DNA of 64,000 nucleotides from Methanomassiliicoccales archaeon (GTDB taxonomy: Archaea > Thermoplasmatota > Thermoplasmata > Methanomassiliicoccales > JACIVX01), in the NCBI GenBank assembly GCA_038850735.1, contig JAWCLO010000006.1, forward strand, positions 58,147 to 122,146. The letters run 5' to 3'. A program made the position numbers and the translations under genes. A model generated the notes under the pieces. The model saw nothing but the letters and a program-made list of their open reading frames with translations, was not told the DNA's origin and searched no databases. The number at the start of each line of letters is the position of its first letter. The stretch's first letter is position 1. Below are positions 17,047-25,896 of this stretch, in pieces.

Positions 17047-19757
17047 TTAATTTCCGCGCTTAGGATCGAACGAAGCAAATCCTCTTCATTGTCGTAAAAT
17101 CCCATGAGTATTCTTGATGCTGTATCAGGCCCCACGCCTCTTGCAGATAATACAAACATGGCTTGCTTGCCAAATTCGTTCACAAGGCTCGCGTTTTTAT
17201 ACATCTTCTGTATCTCCTTCTTTTCATCATCTGAGTGTTTTTTCTTTCTCAACAGTTTAACCAAGTCCCTATTGTAAGAATGAAGGGCTGCTATCATGGA
17301 ACCTCTGCAACGTGGGCAAACGATTCTCTTTGGTGCCTCGCGAGGCGTCGCTCTCCACTGATTCTGGCAATTGAGACAAGTGAGGTACGTTACCTCCCCT
17401 TCCAACCTCTTTTTTAGAGCATCAAGGATTGATTTATCGGCCCTTTGAGGCGTGATCAAATCTCGAGAATGTTCAAGCCCACTGAGGCTGATTGGTGAAA
17501 GGCTGCATACTTCTATCTTGATCTCCCCCCTTTCTATCGATTTGAGGACCTCGCTTGTGCGATTAACATCAAGATCTTCCCAGAAAATCTTGTTGACGGT
17601 CTCTTCATATATCGGCGTGTTCTCGAATACATCTATCAACCGTGAAATGTTGACTGACCTATAGTCGGCGCCTTTCTCAACAATTCCAAACTTCTTCGCG
17701 ACGTAAATAAAACGCCACCTCATGAAGGAGGACTGCCTGATCGCTCTCCTCACCAAATCCTGGATGTTTTCGGCCTTCATCGACATCAAAGTATCCAACA
17801 TCGTCGAAGGAGGAATGTCCCTTGGTAGTTCGATGAAGATCCTATATGGATCCGTTCTTATCGAGACACTTTCACCGAGCCTCGCAGTGAGAAGCAGGGA
17901 AAGGACAATCGCAATCGTTTCGTTGACCTTTGTCCCAAAGCAGGCGTTTAAAACCGCAATCCTATTTCCCATCTCCAGCGTCAATAAAGTCTCCGAGGGC
18001 ATAGGATGCCTTTCAATTTGTTTTGTGAGGTATTCTTTCAACCTTTTCATTGCCTCGTCATTCCCTGGATAATCATGAAATTCCTGTTTCTTGCGGAGAG
18101 CGCCGACCTCCTGCGCCACCTCAAATGGAACGGGTATGTCTTCGCCCACCCACGATGGGATAGAACCTATTTCCTTTACCTGTTCAACGAGTATCTCGTC
18201 TTCTCTTAATTCAATGATTCTCCAAGTTCTTCCGCGCGTGATGAATGTGGCATAAGGTTCAGCAAAAGAGACGACAAAGCTCTCATCCAGCGTTCCGACT
18301 ATTTTCCTCGTGCTTATGTCCCTTATCCGATACGTTTTTTCATCTGGAATCATAGAAACGTTGTCGTAAAAGTAGCGCATACCTCTTCCAGATCTCCTGA
18401 AAGTATCGCTCAAAATTCGGATTAATCCCACCTGCTCGAGCTGCCGCAGGATGCTATTCATCTCTTTTAGCTTGAGATTTCTAAAGGGATACGCTCTTTT
18501 GATGATTCTATAGGCATCATCAATTCTCATGTCAGAGTTCATAGCCATTGAAACAAGCTGATTCGCAAGGACACTCAAGGGCTTCTCTCTCACGATCGAA
18601 GGTTCCAACTCCCCTCCAAGGGCGCGCCTTGCGATGACCAGGCTCTCACAAATTTCATCTGGTGACGAGGCAATGATGACACCTTTGGAAATTTTCCCAA
18701 CACCGTGGCCCGCCCGACCCATTCTCTGAACCAATCGGGTGACCTGTCTCGGTGAGTTATATTGAATAGCAAAGTCCGCGCTCCCCACATCTATTCCTAG
18801 TTCCAAGGAAGAGGTGCATATAAGCCCCTTTATCGTTTCATTTTTGAAAGCTTCCTCCATTTCAATCCTGATCTCTTTCGACAGCGAACCGTGGTGGACT
18901 CCAATTGGAAAGTTTTCATCCCAAAGGTGATACCTGGCAGCAAGTGCCTCAGCATTATCTCTGGTATTGACGAAGAAGAGGGTTGAGCGGTGGGAGTCAA
19001 TGAGTTGCCTTGCACGCCTCATGCACGCGACGAGCTGGGGATCACTTTGAAGGATTCCTGCGAGCTCCGTGTCTTCATCTGATACCTCAGGTCCCTGGAC
19101 TTGGATATCTAATGTCTTTATCACATCTGTCTGCACAATTGAGACATTTCTACCAACGCCGCCAAGAAAATTAGCAACCTCGGACAGGGTTCCGACAGTG
19201 GCAGAAAGGCCGATTCTCTGGAATTCACCAGCGATCTCCACAAGCCGTTCTAGTGCGATTGCCAACTGCGCCCCCCTTTCGTCTGTGGCAAGCTCGTGGA
19301 TTTCGTCGATGACGACCCACCTGACATTTGCCAAGTGTTTTCTCAACCGCTTCCCAGTGAACAGAATCTGGAGCGTTTCAGGGGTGGTGATCAGCACCTG
19401 TGGCGCAATTCTCGCCTGGGCATCGCGCTCTGATTGGGAAGTGTCCCCGTGTCGTACAGCGATGCTTATTCCAAGGGTGTTGCTGAATTCTTGAAAGCGC
19501 CGTAACATATCTCTGTTAAGCGCTCTCAGAGGTGTGATGTAAAGACATAGTATGCCGTCGCCTCCGGTTTTGAGTATCTGATGAAATACTGGAAGTATTG
19601 CCGCCTCAGTTTTCCCTATGCCGGTTGGAGCAACCACGAGTACGTGAGCTCCTCTGAGTATGAGTGGTATCGCGCCTTTTTGGGGCTCAGTGGGCTCGAG
19701 GATGTTCTTCGCACTGAGAATCGCCTGGATCCTTTCATCAAGAAGTTCAAATACCAT
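17016..19757 (-). CDS. Lhr-type DEAD/DEAH-box superfamily 2 helicase
   Basis: A 913-residue ATP-dependent helicase, ~900 residues being usual for the archaeal Lhr core. Motif I is APTGIGKTEAA (~45), motif II DEIH (~150), motif III SATVGT (~180) and motif VI QRMGRAGH (~345). The Lhr-specific winged-helix and C-terminal modules follow, and a CxxC...CxxC zinc ribbon lies at about 798-820. Lhr proteins unwind DNA or RNA:DNA hybrids in repair and replication restart. No other repair gene is adjacent. Confidence 0.9.
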   Translation of the reverse strand: MVFELLDERIQAILSAKNILEPTEPQKGAIPLILRGAHVLVVAPTGIGKTEAAILPVFHQILKTGGDGILCLYITPLRALNRDMLRRFQEFSNTLGISIAVRHGDTSQSERDAQARIAPQVLITTPETLQILFTGKRLRKHLANVRWVVIDEIHELATDERGAQLAIALERLVEIAGEFQRIGLSATVGTLSEVANFLGGVGRNVSIVQTDVIKTLDIQVQGPEVSDEDTELAGILQSDPQLVACMRRARQLIDSHRSTLFFVNTRDNAEALAARYHLWDENFPIGVHHGSLSKEIRIEMEEAFKNETIKGLICTSSLELGIDVGSADFAIQYNSPRQVTRLVQRMGRAGHGVGKISKGVIIASSPDEICESLVIARRALGGELEPSIVREKPLSVLANQLVSMAMNSDMRIDDAYRIIKRAYPFRNLKLKEMNSILRQLEQVGLIRILSDTFRRSGRGMRYFYDNVSMIPDEKTYRIRDISTRKIVGTLDESFVVSFAEPYATFITRGRTWRIIELREDEILVEQVKEIGSIPSWVGEDIPVPFEVAQEVGALRKKQEFHDYPGNDEAMKRLKEYLTKQIERHPMPSETLLTLEMGNRIAVLNACFGTKVNETIAIVLSLLLTARLGESVSIRTDPYRIFIELPRDIPPSTMLDTLMSMKAENIQDLVRRAIRQSSFMRWRFIYVAKKFGIVEKGADYRSVNISRLIDVFENTPIYEETVNKIFWEDLDVNRTSEVLKSIERGEIKIEVCSLSPISLSGLEHSRDLITPQRADKSILDALKKRLEGEVTYLTCLNCQNQWRATPREAPKRIVCPRCRGSMIAALHSYNRDLVKLLRKKKHSDDEKKEIQKMYKNASLVNEFGKQAMFVLSARGVGPDTASRILMGFYDNEEDLLRSILSAEINYARTKRFWD

Positions 19758-19925
19758 AATGCAAAGCGCAAGATATCGAATAGATTACATTATATTAACC
19801 TATTTACGCTTCTTTGTTCTTTCTATTCAAGCCTACGTAAAATTATTTCTGGTCGAAAGGTTGAATAACTGCGTTTGAACATATCATAAGGCGGTTGTGT
19901 TAGGAAGATTTTCGGAAGTGATCGA

Positions 19926-20588
19926 ATGGATCCGCTGCTTCTTAGTCCAAGGGAATTTGAATGGGTGATCGTTGCATTATTACTGGTTTTTGGAATTGCT
20001 CTTGCCTTTGCAGGTCACAGGATTTACGAAAGCATTTTGGCGATCGTTGGTGCGTTTCTTGGCTTTACCCTAGGATACACAATCGGTATGACCTTCAGCG
20101 GAGTTGTTGCAGCCTATATACTTGGCGCGATTGCGGGGGTGATTCTTGCGATTTTCTTCTATTACATTGTTGCGACTGCGATGGCCCTGGTGCTGAGTGC
20201 GGCTGCATTTCTGCTATCCTACTCGCTTTGGTCAATACCTGTAGTCTCGATCATAATCGCCGTAGCTGCATTCGTTATTATCTTTCTGATTTACGATCGG
20301 CTGGTCATGCTTTTCACCGCAATCGTTGGCGGGGCAATGGTCGCCTGGGCTCTTGATATACTGGGAATGGGTTGGTATGTTTGCGTTCCTGCTTTCATAA
20401 TTGTTGCAGCTTTTGGATCTGCTGTTCAATTGATTGACATTTCATCAAAAAAACCGAAGCCGGTTGTGTCAAATCCTCCTCCAACTAAATTGGAAGTTGT
20501 TAAGCGTTGCCCTTATTGTGGCCAAGTGCTTACATATCTTCCAGAGTACGACGCATGGTTTTGCTACAGCTGTGGGAAATATAGCTAA
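19926..20588 (+). CDS. TMEM198/DUF4203-like membrane protein with C-terminal zinc ribbon
   Basis: A 220-residue protein with six to seven membrane spans (residues ~12-170). It contains G-x-x-x-G helices such as VGAFLGFTLGYTIG, the pattern of TMEM198/DUF4203 proteins. A ~25-residue linker leads to a zinc ribbon at ~195-218 (RCPYCGQ...WFCYSCGK). AAGTGATCGAATG gives a start-codon context that matches the anti-Shine-Dalgarno end (GTGATC). The function is unknown; the ribbon should face the cytoplasm. Confidence 0.8.
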   Translation: MDPLLLSPREFEWVIVALLLVFGIALAFAGHRIYESILAIVGAFLGFTLGYTIGMTFSGVVAAYILGAIAGVILAIFFYYIVATAMALVLSAAAFLLSYSLWSIPVVSIIIAVAAFVIIFLIYDRLVMLFTAIVGGAMVAWALDILGMGWYVCVPAFIIVAAFGSAVQLIDISSKKPKPVVSNPPPTKLEVVKRCPYCGQVLTYLPEYDAWFCYSCGKYS

Positions 20589-20692
20589 TCTTGTAAAGAC
20601 GACTTCTGTTGCGGGATGGTTCATGCGATTCAATTAACGCGCAGAATTCTTACCCATAATGTTTCTTGACGAAAGCCTCACCGTCCAGATAG

Positions 20693-21865
20693 CTAACTCG
20701 GCTTGGGCGGCTCAGTAGCCTCAAGCAGCAATTCTGATATGTCCTTGACAGGGATATTGGCGTTTATTTTCTTAGCTCCCTGCTCCAGATTCAAGACGCA
20801 AAAGGGACATGCTGAAATGATCATATCCGCACCGACCGCAAGCGCCTCCTTAACACGCTCGGCTCCTATGTTCACCGCGTACTCATTGAATGCGGACTTG
20901 TATCCGCCGCCTGCACCACAGCACATAGAGTTCATTCTATTGTGTTCCATCTCAACTAAATCGATGCCAGGAATTGCTTTGATCACTTCTCTCGGTGCAT
21001 CAAAGACGCCAGCATGCCTTCCGAGATGACATGGATCGTGATATGTAACCCTGGCTTTGATTTCCTTTGTAATCTTAAGTCTCTTTTCTTTGAGTAACTT
21101 TTGAACATATTGGGAAAAATGATAGACTTCAAAGGTGGGGGATGAATAGTACTTTCGATAGTCGTTTCGTGTAGTTTTATAGCAACCTGCGCAGGTAGTT
21201 ACCATGCTCTTCGCTCCCCTTTTTTCCGTAGATGTTATGGTGTGTTCCGCAAATCTGGATGTCAGATCCGTCATCCCAGTTCTCAGCGCAGGCGATGTGC
21301 AGCACCATTCATCAGGGCCAAGAACATTGAGGCTTACCCCTGCGCGGTGAAGCACGGTAACTCCTGCTTTTGCAGTGTTCTGAACTCGATATGAAGCAGT
21401 GCAACCAGCAAAAAAGATAATTTCGGGATTGTTTGATCGCGGAATGTCTTTGGGAAACCATGCGTCTCTTTTTTCTTCAGGTTCCCCATAAGGATTCTTA
21501 ACCTTCTGTATTCTTTCGTGGAATTTCTTATGGGCTTCTAATGGACCGACACCCTGCTCTACAACCCATTCTCTAACCTTCTCCCAAAAATCAGCAAATT
21601 CGATTTGTACATGACAGACAGGCCAGCATGCGGCACAGCCCGTGCACATGTAGAGAGCTCTTACAAATTCCTCATCGATTTCCACTTTACGGCCCAAGAG
21701 CTTATCTACAGGTGATCTTTTCATCAACTGATTGAGATAAAAAATCTTGCCGCGTGGCGTTACTGATTCCCATGGAGTTTGTTTCCATGTTTCGCAGACG
21801 CGGACACAATAGCCGCATTGCAGGCAGGCAAGGAGATCCCGTTTAATATCCGGAAGTTTGACCAT
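20693..21865 (-). CDS. HdrD-like iron-sulfur protein (two 4Fe-4S clusters, two CCG domains)
   Basis: A 390-residue protein with N-terminal ferredoxin motifs (CLQCGYCVRVC and CTGCAACWPVC) followed by two cysteine-rich CCG domains: GCTASY...EWCCTS...CAGC, then DPCHLGRHAG...MCCGAGGG...CPFC. This is the layout of heterodisulfide reductase subunit D, glycolate oxidase GlcF and similar electron-transfer subunits. The partner is unknown; no HdrE or flavin dehydrogenase gene is adjacent. The ATG at 21865 is preferred because GAGGTG lies just upstream; a longer form to 21928 is less likely. Confidence 0.87.
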   Translation of the reverse strand: MVKLPDIKRDLLACLQCGYCVRVCETWKQTPWESVTPRGKIFYLNQLMKRSPVDKLLGRKVEIDEEFVRALYMCTGCAACWPVCHVQIEFADFWEKVREWVVEQGVGPLEAHKKFHERIQKVKNPYGEPEEKRDAWFPKDIPRSNNPEIIFFAGCTASYRVQNTAKAGVTVLHRAGVSLNVLGPDEWCCTSPALRTGMTDLTSRFAEHTITSTEKRGAKSMVTTCAGCYKTTRNDYRKYYSSPTFEVYHFSQYVQKLLKEKRLKITKEIKARVTYHDPCHLGRHAGVFDAPREVIKAIPGIDLVEMEHNRMNSMCCGAGGGYKSAFNEYAVNIGAERVKEALAVGADMIISACPFCVLNLEQGAKKINANIPVKDISELLLEATEPPKPS

Positions 21866-22083
21866 TAGCGCACCTCTATTCGTTTTTATCTGGTCTTTCG
21901 CCTTGGATAGGAAGAGATGATGAGTCATGGATGACTATACGGTATTTATTTTTTCTCACACTGCAACGCGGGCCTCCGAAGCATCGCCTCGAAGGTCTAG
22001 ATCAAATGCGCTCCAATTCCACAGATTTCTCTTGGCAAAAAGATGTGAGATGAAAGCAGTGTGCCACGTAGCTATTATCCTAT

Positions 22084-22608
22084 TCAACCTTCCAAAATTG
22101 GAACATATCCATACCAGGCACCCTCGGTCTTTAAGGTATGAAGGTTCTCGTCAAGCAGCTTCTTATGCTCCTCTTCCCACTTCGCCAATCCCAATAGAAG
22201 ATTCTTAGTTTTGGGATTCAATACAGTTGCAGCTGCTTCGCCATACATTTTCACAGATCTTTCTTCAACAATTATTCCTATCTGGATTGACTGGATATAC
22301 TCTTCCTTTTTATCAGAATCACTTCTGAGGTTTTGGGGGAAAACTTTTTCAGGGATAAGGCCAACAAAACTGGTCGCTGGGGTGAGCTCAGAAATCTTAA
22401 CCTCAGGCTTCATTTCAAGAATCTCTCTTTCCAGCATTGACTTATGCAACTCCTCGTCTCTTGCCAAACCTCTAAACAATGCTGCTCCAATGTGATCATC
22501 TATTTGTCTAGATAATTCCAGATAGAACTCATATCCATACTCCTCGATTCTGATCGCTGCGACCAATATCGAGATTTCATCTTCAATACTCTCAACAGCT
22601 TTGTTCAT
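22084..22608 (-). CDS. Ferritin-like / rubrerythrin-type diiron protein
   Basis: A 174-residue four-helix-bundle protein with two E...ExxH half-sites (EEYGYEFY with DEELHK, and EERSVKMY with WEEEHK), which bind a diiron centre. There is no rubredoxin domain. Related proteins reduce peroxide or store iron in anaerobes. The ATG at 22608 is chosen because GGAGAGGAG lies ~8 bases upstream; an ATG at 22671 lacks a site. It sits between the HdrD-like and AOR genes and faces away from AOR, so a role in oxidant defence for nearby oxygen-sensitive enzymes is plausible. Confidence 0.85.
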   Translation of the reverse strand: MNKAVESIEDEISILVAAIRIEEYGYEFYLELSRQIDDHIGAALFRGLARDEELHKSMLEREILEMKPEVKISELTPATSFVGLIPEKVFPQNLRSDSDKKEEYIQSIQIGIIVEERSVKMYGEAAATVLNPKTKNLLLGLAKWEEEHKKLLDENLHTLKTEGAWYGYVPILEG

Positions 22609-22820
22609 GATATATTTCTCCTCTCCGTCATTTGGCGTATCGTAGGTTGGAAATATCTGAGCTTCTAGCAATTTAATTTTGTGTATTTTGAGACTGATCG
22701 GTCGTTAGAAAGTCGTGCGCAGCAAAGATAGTAAATTCATTTTTGCAATCAAAAACTCGCACATCAGAAAACGCAAGGGTTTCGCCACTCTGGCGATATG
22801 TTGAATCCAGCATATCGAAA

Positions 22821-22830
22821 TTCTTATAGT
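22821..22830 (+). promoter_or_regulatory. TATA box of the AOR transcript
   Basis: TTCTTATAGT predicts a transcript start near 22853, just before the first leader hairpin, leaving a leader of about 115 bases. Confidence 0.4.
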
Positions 22831-22859
22831 GCTCAAATGGGTTAAGTCATTTACCATAA

Positions 22860-22942
22860 CTCATCTAGCTCGGCATAATGATCTGTACTGGTCTGCTGGA
22901 TGAGAGGGGAGGAGACGGGATCATGCATTGTTGCACCCCGTC
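22860..22942 (+). promoter_or_regulatory. Structured 5' leader of the AOR gene (two hairpins)
   Basis: Hairpin 1 pairs CTCATCTAGC (22860-22869) with GCTGGATGAG (22895-22904): ten pairs, one of them T:G, with a 25-base loop. Hairpin 2 pairs GACGGG (22914-22919) with CCCGTC (22937-22942) and contains an inner TGCA/TGCA stem with a TTGT loop. A GGAGG site and the AOR start codon follow within ~30 bases. This looks like an RNA regulatory element; the ligand, if any, is unknown. Confidence 0.5.
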
Positions 22943-22969
22943 GCCTAATCAAAAGGAGGAACAGGAGAT

Positions 22970-24862
22970 ATGTACGGGTATTGGGGAAAGATTTTAAAAA
23001 TCGATCTAAACAGTAACAAGGTCTCCACGCAGACATTTGACGAAGATTTCGCAAAGAAATGGCTGGGGGGCGTCGGTTTCGGAATTAAGATCTGTTATGA
23101 CGAAATCCCGGCAGGCGCCGACCCATTGGGACCGGACAACGTTTTCGTATTGGCGGTTGGACCAATTCAAGGTCAGGGAATTCTGGGATCGGGAAGATAC
23201 ACTATTTCGTTCAAGTCACCACTGACGGGATTTTGGGGGCAGTCTACTGGAGGAGGCTATGTTGCAGAGGAATTGAAAAAGTGCGGGTACGATGCGCTTG
23301 TCATCAAGGGAGCGGCGAAAAAGCCAGTCTGGATTTCGATCATGGACGACAAGGTCGAAATTCATGATGCGTCGAAACTTTGGGGCATGAACGTTCACGA
23401 CACGCAAGAGGCACTTTGGAAAGAGGTGGGCGACAAAAACGCTGTCGTTATTCCAATCGGGCCTGCTGCTGAGAATCTTGTAAGGTATGCAGCGCTGGTC
23501 ACTTATGATGGTCATGGTAATGCGGGGAGAATGGGCGGCGGAGCTGTCCTCGGCTCGAAGAAAGTTAAGGCTATTGTGTTGAAAGGTTCCAAGAAAATCA
23601 CTGCAAAGGATCCAGAGAAACTCAAGGAATTGAAAAAGAAAGTTGCCGCTGCCGTTAAGGATAACGAATTTGCTAAGCAAAACCGTGAGGAAGGACAGGC
23701 CATGGCGGTTATCCCGAGGGAGCAATTAAGTCTATTGCCGATGAAGAACTTCTCTCTTGGATCCTGGCCAGAGGGTGCCCGGAAGATCGGATCCGCCGGT
23801 GGCGAATTCAACAAGGTATTGAAACCGAAGCCAGATGCATGCTCTAACTGTGTGATGGGCTGCCACAGGCGTGTGACCATCAGGGAAGGCACACCGTGCG
23901 ACATGGATGGTTATGGACCTGAATATGAGACTCTGGGAATGATGGGTAGTAACTGTTTGGTAGACAACCTGAAGGCAATCAACTATGCGGGTCATCTCTG
24001 CAATATGTACAGCATGGATACGATTGAATTCGGTGGGGTGGTCGGATTTGCAATGGAAGCGTACGAGAAGGGCTACATCAAAAAGGAAGACCTCGGATTC
24101 GAGCTGAAATGGGGAGACGGTGTTGCAATGTGCAAGCTAGCAAAGATGATTGCGATGAGGTCGAATCCTACAGCTAGATTGCTCGGTGAGGGTCTAAAGG
24201 TTGCAGCTAAGAAGCTTGGATGCCCCGCGATCGCTGTTGAGAAGGACAACGCGGTTATACCTGCACACGATCCAAGGGCTTTCTTCTCGATGGCGGTTAA
24301 CTACGCTACCGGTCCAAGAGGGCCGTGCCATGTAACTGGCTTCCCAGAAGGATCTGAGCTAGGTATTCCTGTGCCAGAATATGATCTGCCGCCGATGGAT
24401 AGATTCGACGACAAACTAAAGGGAAAGGCTGCGGTTGCTTGGCAGGATATTTGCCAGTTTGACAATGCCTTAAGCTTCTGTCTATTCTATGACTTTGCTG
24501 GTTATACACACCAGTTGAAGGCTGAAATGATAAATGCAATCACCGGCTGGAACTACACTACCAAGCAATTATTCCAAGAGGTTGGCGGGAGGATTAACCA
24601 GCTTTGCAGAATGTTTGCGCTGAAACATGGGTATGATCCCAAGAGGAATGACACATTGCCTCCGAGAATGTTTGAACCCTTGAAAGAAGGTGGAGCTGCT
24701 GGTAAGGTTCCGCCGTTGGACAAAATGCTCAAGGAGTACTATGAGGCCCGGGGCTGGGTCAATGGTATTCCCACGGAAGAGACTTTGAAGAAGTTCGGGC
24801 TGGACTTCGCAATCCCTGATCTCAAGAAAGTTCCAGATCCCAAAAAATGGATTTGGGCGTAA
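22970..24862 (+). CDS. Aldehyde:ferredoxin oxidoreductase (tungsten enzyme family)
   Basis: A 630-residue AOR-family enzyme that oxidises an aldehyde to a carboxylate, passing electrons to ferredoxin through a 4Fe-4S cluster and a tungsto-bispterin. The N-terminal pterin domain starts YGYWGKILKIDL and includes GSGRYTISFKSPLTG and GRMGGGAVLGSKK. Cluster ligands appear as CSNCVMGC at ~286-293, with a further Cys in the DICQF segment at ~500. The length is normal (~600-630). AAAGGAGG lies ~15 bases and GGAG ~5 bases before the ATG. The substrate is not predictable. Confidence 0.93.
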   Translation: MYGYWGKILKIDLNSNKVSTQTFDEDFAKKWLGGVGFGIKICYDEIPAGADPLGPDNVFVLAVGPIQGQGILGSGRYTISFKSPLTGFWGQSTGGGYVAEELKKCGYDALVIKGAAKKPVWISIMDDKVEIHDASKLWGMNVHDTQEALWKEVGDKNAVVIPIGPAAENLVRYAALVTYDGHGNAGRMGGGAVLGSKKVKAIVLKGSKKITAKDPEKLKELKKKVAAAVKDNEFAKQNREEGQAMAVIPREQLSLLPMKNFSLGSWPEGARKIGSAGGEFNKVLKPKPDACSNCVMGCHRRVTIREGTPCDMDGYGPEYETLGMMGSNCLVDNLKAINYAGHLCNMYSMDTIEFGGVVGFAMEAYEKGYIKKEDLGFELKWGDGVAMCKLAKMIAMRSNPTARLLGEGLKVAAKKLGCPAIAVEKDNAVIPAHDPRAFFSMAVNYATGPRGPCHVTGFPEGSELGIPVPEYDLPPMDRFDDKLKGKAAVAWQDICQFDNALSFCLFYDFAGYTHQLKAEMINAITGWNYTTKQLFQEVGGRINQLCRMFALKHGYDPKRNDTLPPRMFEPLKEGGAAGKVPPLDKMLKEYYEARGWVNGIPTEETLKKFGLDFAIPDLKKVPDPKKWIWA

Positions 24863-24875
24863 GCCCTCTTCCATC

Positions 24876-24892
24876 CCATTATTTTTTTAATA
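24876..24892 (+). terminator. T-rich terminator after AOR
   Basis: CCCATTATTTTTTTAAT follows the AOR stop codon by about 15 bases and carries seven T residues in a row. Confidence 0.45.
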
Positions 24893-24927
24893 ACCTTTCG
24901 AAAAAGTAGGGTTTGTTTTATTCTTCA

Positions 24928-25416
24928 TTAGTTCTCGGGTTGCAGCAAAGTCTTTTCTGAGATTCTGTAGGTCATTTCCTCGATGTCAATTGCAATGACG
25001 AGCGTTCGCCTCATTACTTCTTCATTGAATTCGAACTCTCTTTTGCCAGTGTAATGTTCCATTATTGTCAAGAGAGCTTCCTTTTTTTCCCTAATCGAAG
25101 AGAGAAATACGAGCTTTCCGTAACCTACCACGCTCTTGTAATCCATTCCAAACCTGCAGGGAACGCTGCTCTCTCTAATTTCAACATGAGATTCGAGTTC
25201 GAAACAGATACTTGTGCTCTTTCTCATCAGCTCGACCTTTTTTCCCTTTTCTGATGAGTGTAGATAAATGCGCTTGCCATCATAGCCGAAACTCATTGGT
25301 ATAATGTATGCCTTTCCGCCGTCGCAGAGCGCAATTCTGCAGATTTTTGCCCCATTAATGATTGATTGGATTATCTTTTGACCCTCATTGCTCCTATTAT
25401 TGCCCTTCATAATCAT
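24928..25416 (-). CDS. Pyridoxamine 5'-phosphate oxidase-like flavin-binding protein
   Basis: A 162-residue split-barrel protein of the NimA/PNPOx-like group: an N-terminal helix (QKIIQSIINGAKICRIALCDGGKAYIIPMSFGY), the strand R-I-Y-L-H-S-S-x-x-G-K-K, and a V-G-Y-G-K strand. Such proteins bind FMN, F420 or heme; the reaction is unknown. Tandem ATG codons (25416, 25410) begin the frame. A long imperfect palindrome lies ~60 bases upstream. Confidence 0.82.
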   Translation of the reverse strand: MIMKGNNRSNEGQKIIQSIINGAKICRIALCDGGKAYIIPMSFGYDGKRIYLHSSEKGKKVELMRKSTSICFELESHVEIRESSVPCRFGMDYKSVVGYGKLVFLSSIREKKEALLTIMEHYTGKREFEFNEEVMRRTLVIAIDIEEMTYRISEKTLLQPEN

Positions 25417-25896
25417 AACATCACGATCTGCATTGGCTTCATGTGTTTAATTCGTTCGGTCTTTACCGCATTTCTCTTGACCAGATCTTAGTTAGCCACG
25501 AGCGCACTACTCGGCTATATGGTTATCTTGGTCAAGATATGCCTGGTTGCATTGAAAATTGCATTTTTTTGCTTCATGAATTAAAGGAGGTATTCACTGT
25601 TTTTTTTCAAGAACCCTCTATAAATAAATAGATAGATTGTGCAATCTTAGACTAAGGATGTACCGTTATATTTATTGTAGCGTAGCAGTTGATGAGTTGA
25701 TAAAGGCATGAGAACGGATTAAGTTCATTGGATTTGCTAATAATAGGCTAAGCCCATCAGGGACGAGAGAGCAATCTATTTAAATGGCTGATTGGAAAAC
25801 CCTCGTGAAGTTCTTAATCGGTAATTCTAGGATGTTTAGGTAGAGGGAAGAGTTGAGCAAGAAAATTAAACATAGCCAGAGAACATTTTAGCGCCC
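25417..25896. other. Intergenic region with a long hairpin and orphan promoter-like sequences
   Basis: There is no convincing gene in 480 bases. It holds a 63-base imperfect palindrome (25475-25537), a TATA-like GTTATATTTATTG at 25668-25680, and a second TATA-like run (CTATTTAAAT) at 25777-25786 overlapping a 19-codon ATG frame at 25784. The last may be the broken start of a lost gene. Confidence 0.4.
25475..25537. repeat. 63-base imperfect inverted repeat upstream of the flavin-binding protein gene
   Basis: TCTTGACCAGAT (25475-25486) pairs with ATCTTGGTCAAGA (25525-25537) with one bulged base. Inside, TAGCC pairs with GGCTA and GAG with CTC around a CGCACTA loop, with an AC bulge. Together this would form a long stable hairpin in RNA of either strand. 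Confidence 0.55.

Larger units (their letters stand above)
22609..22969. other. Intergenic region holding the AOR promoter and leader
   Basis: No gene is seen in these 361 bases. The right part carries a TATA box at 22821-22830 and two stable hairpins before the ribosome binding site of the AOR gene, annotated separately. Confidence 0.6.

Noticed and set aside
25443..25631. 62-codon frame across the long palindrome
   Set aside because: It is produced by translating the inverted repeat; no ribosome binding site or domain.
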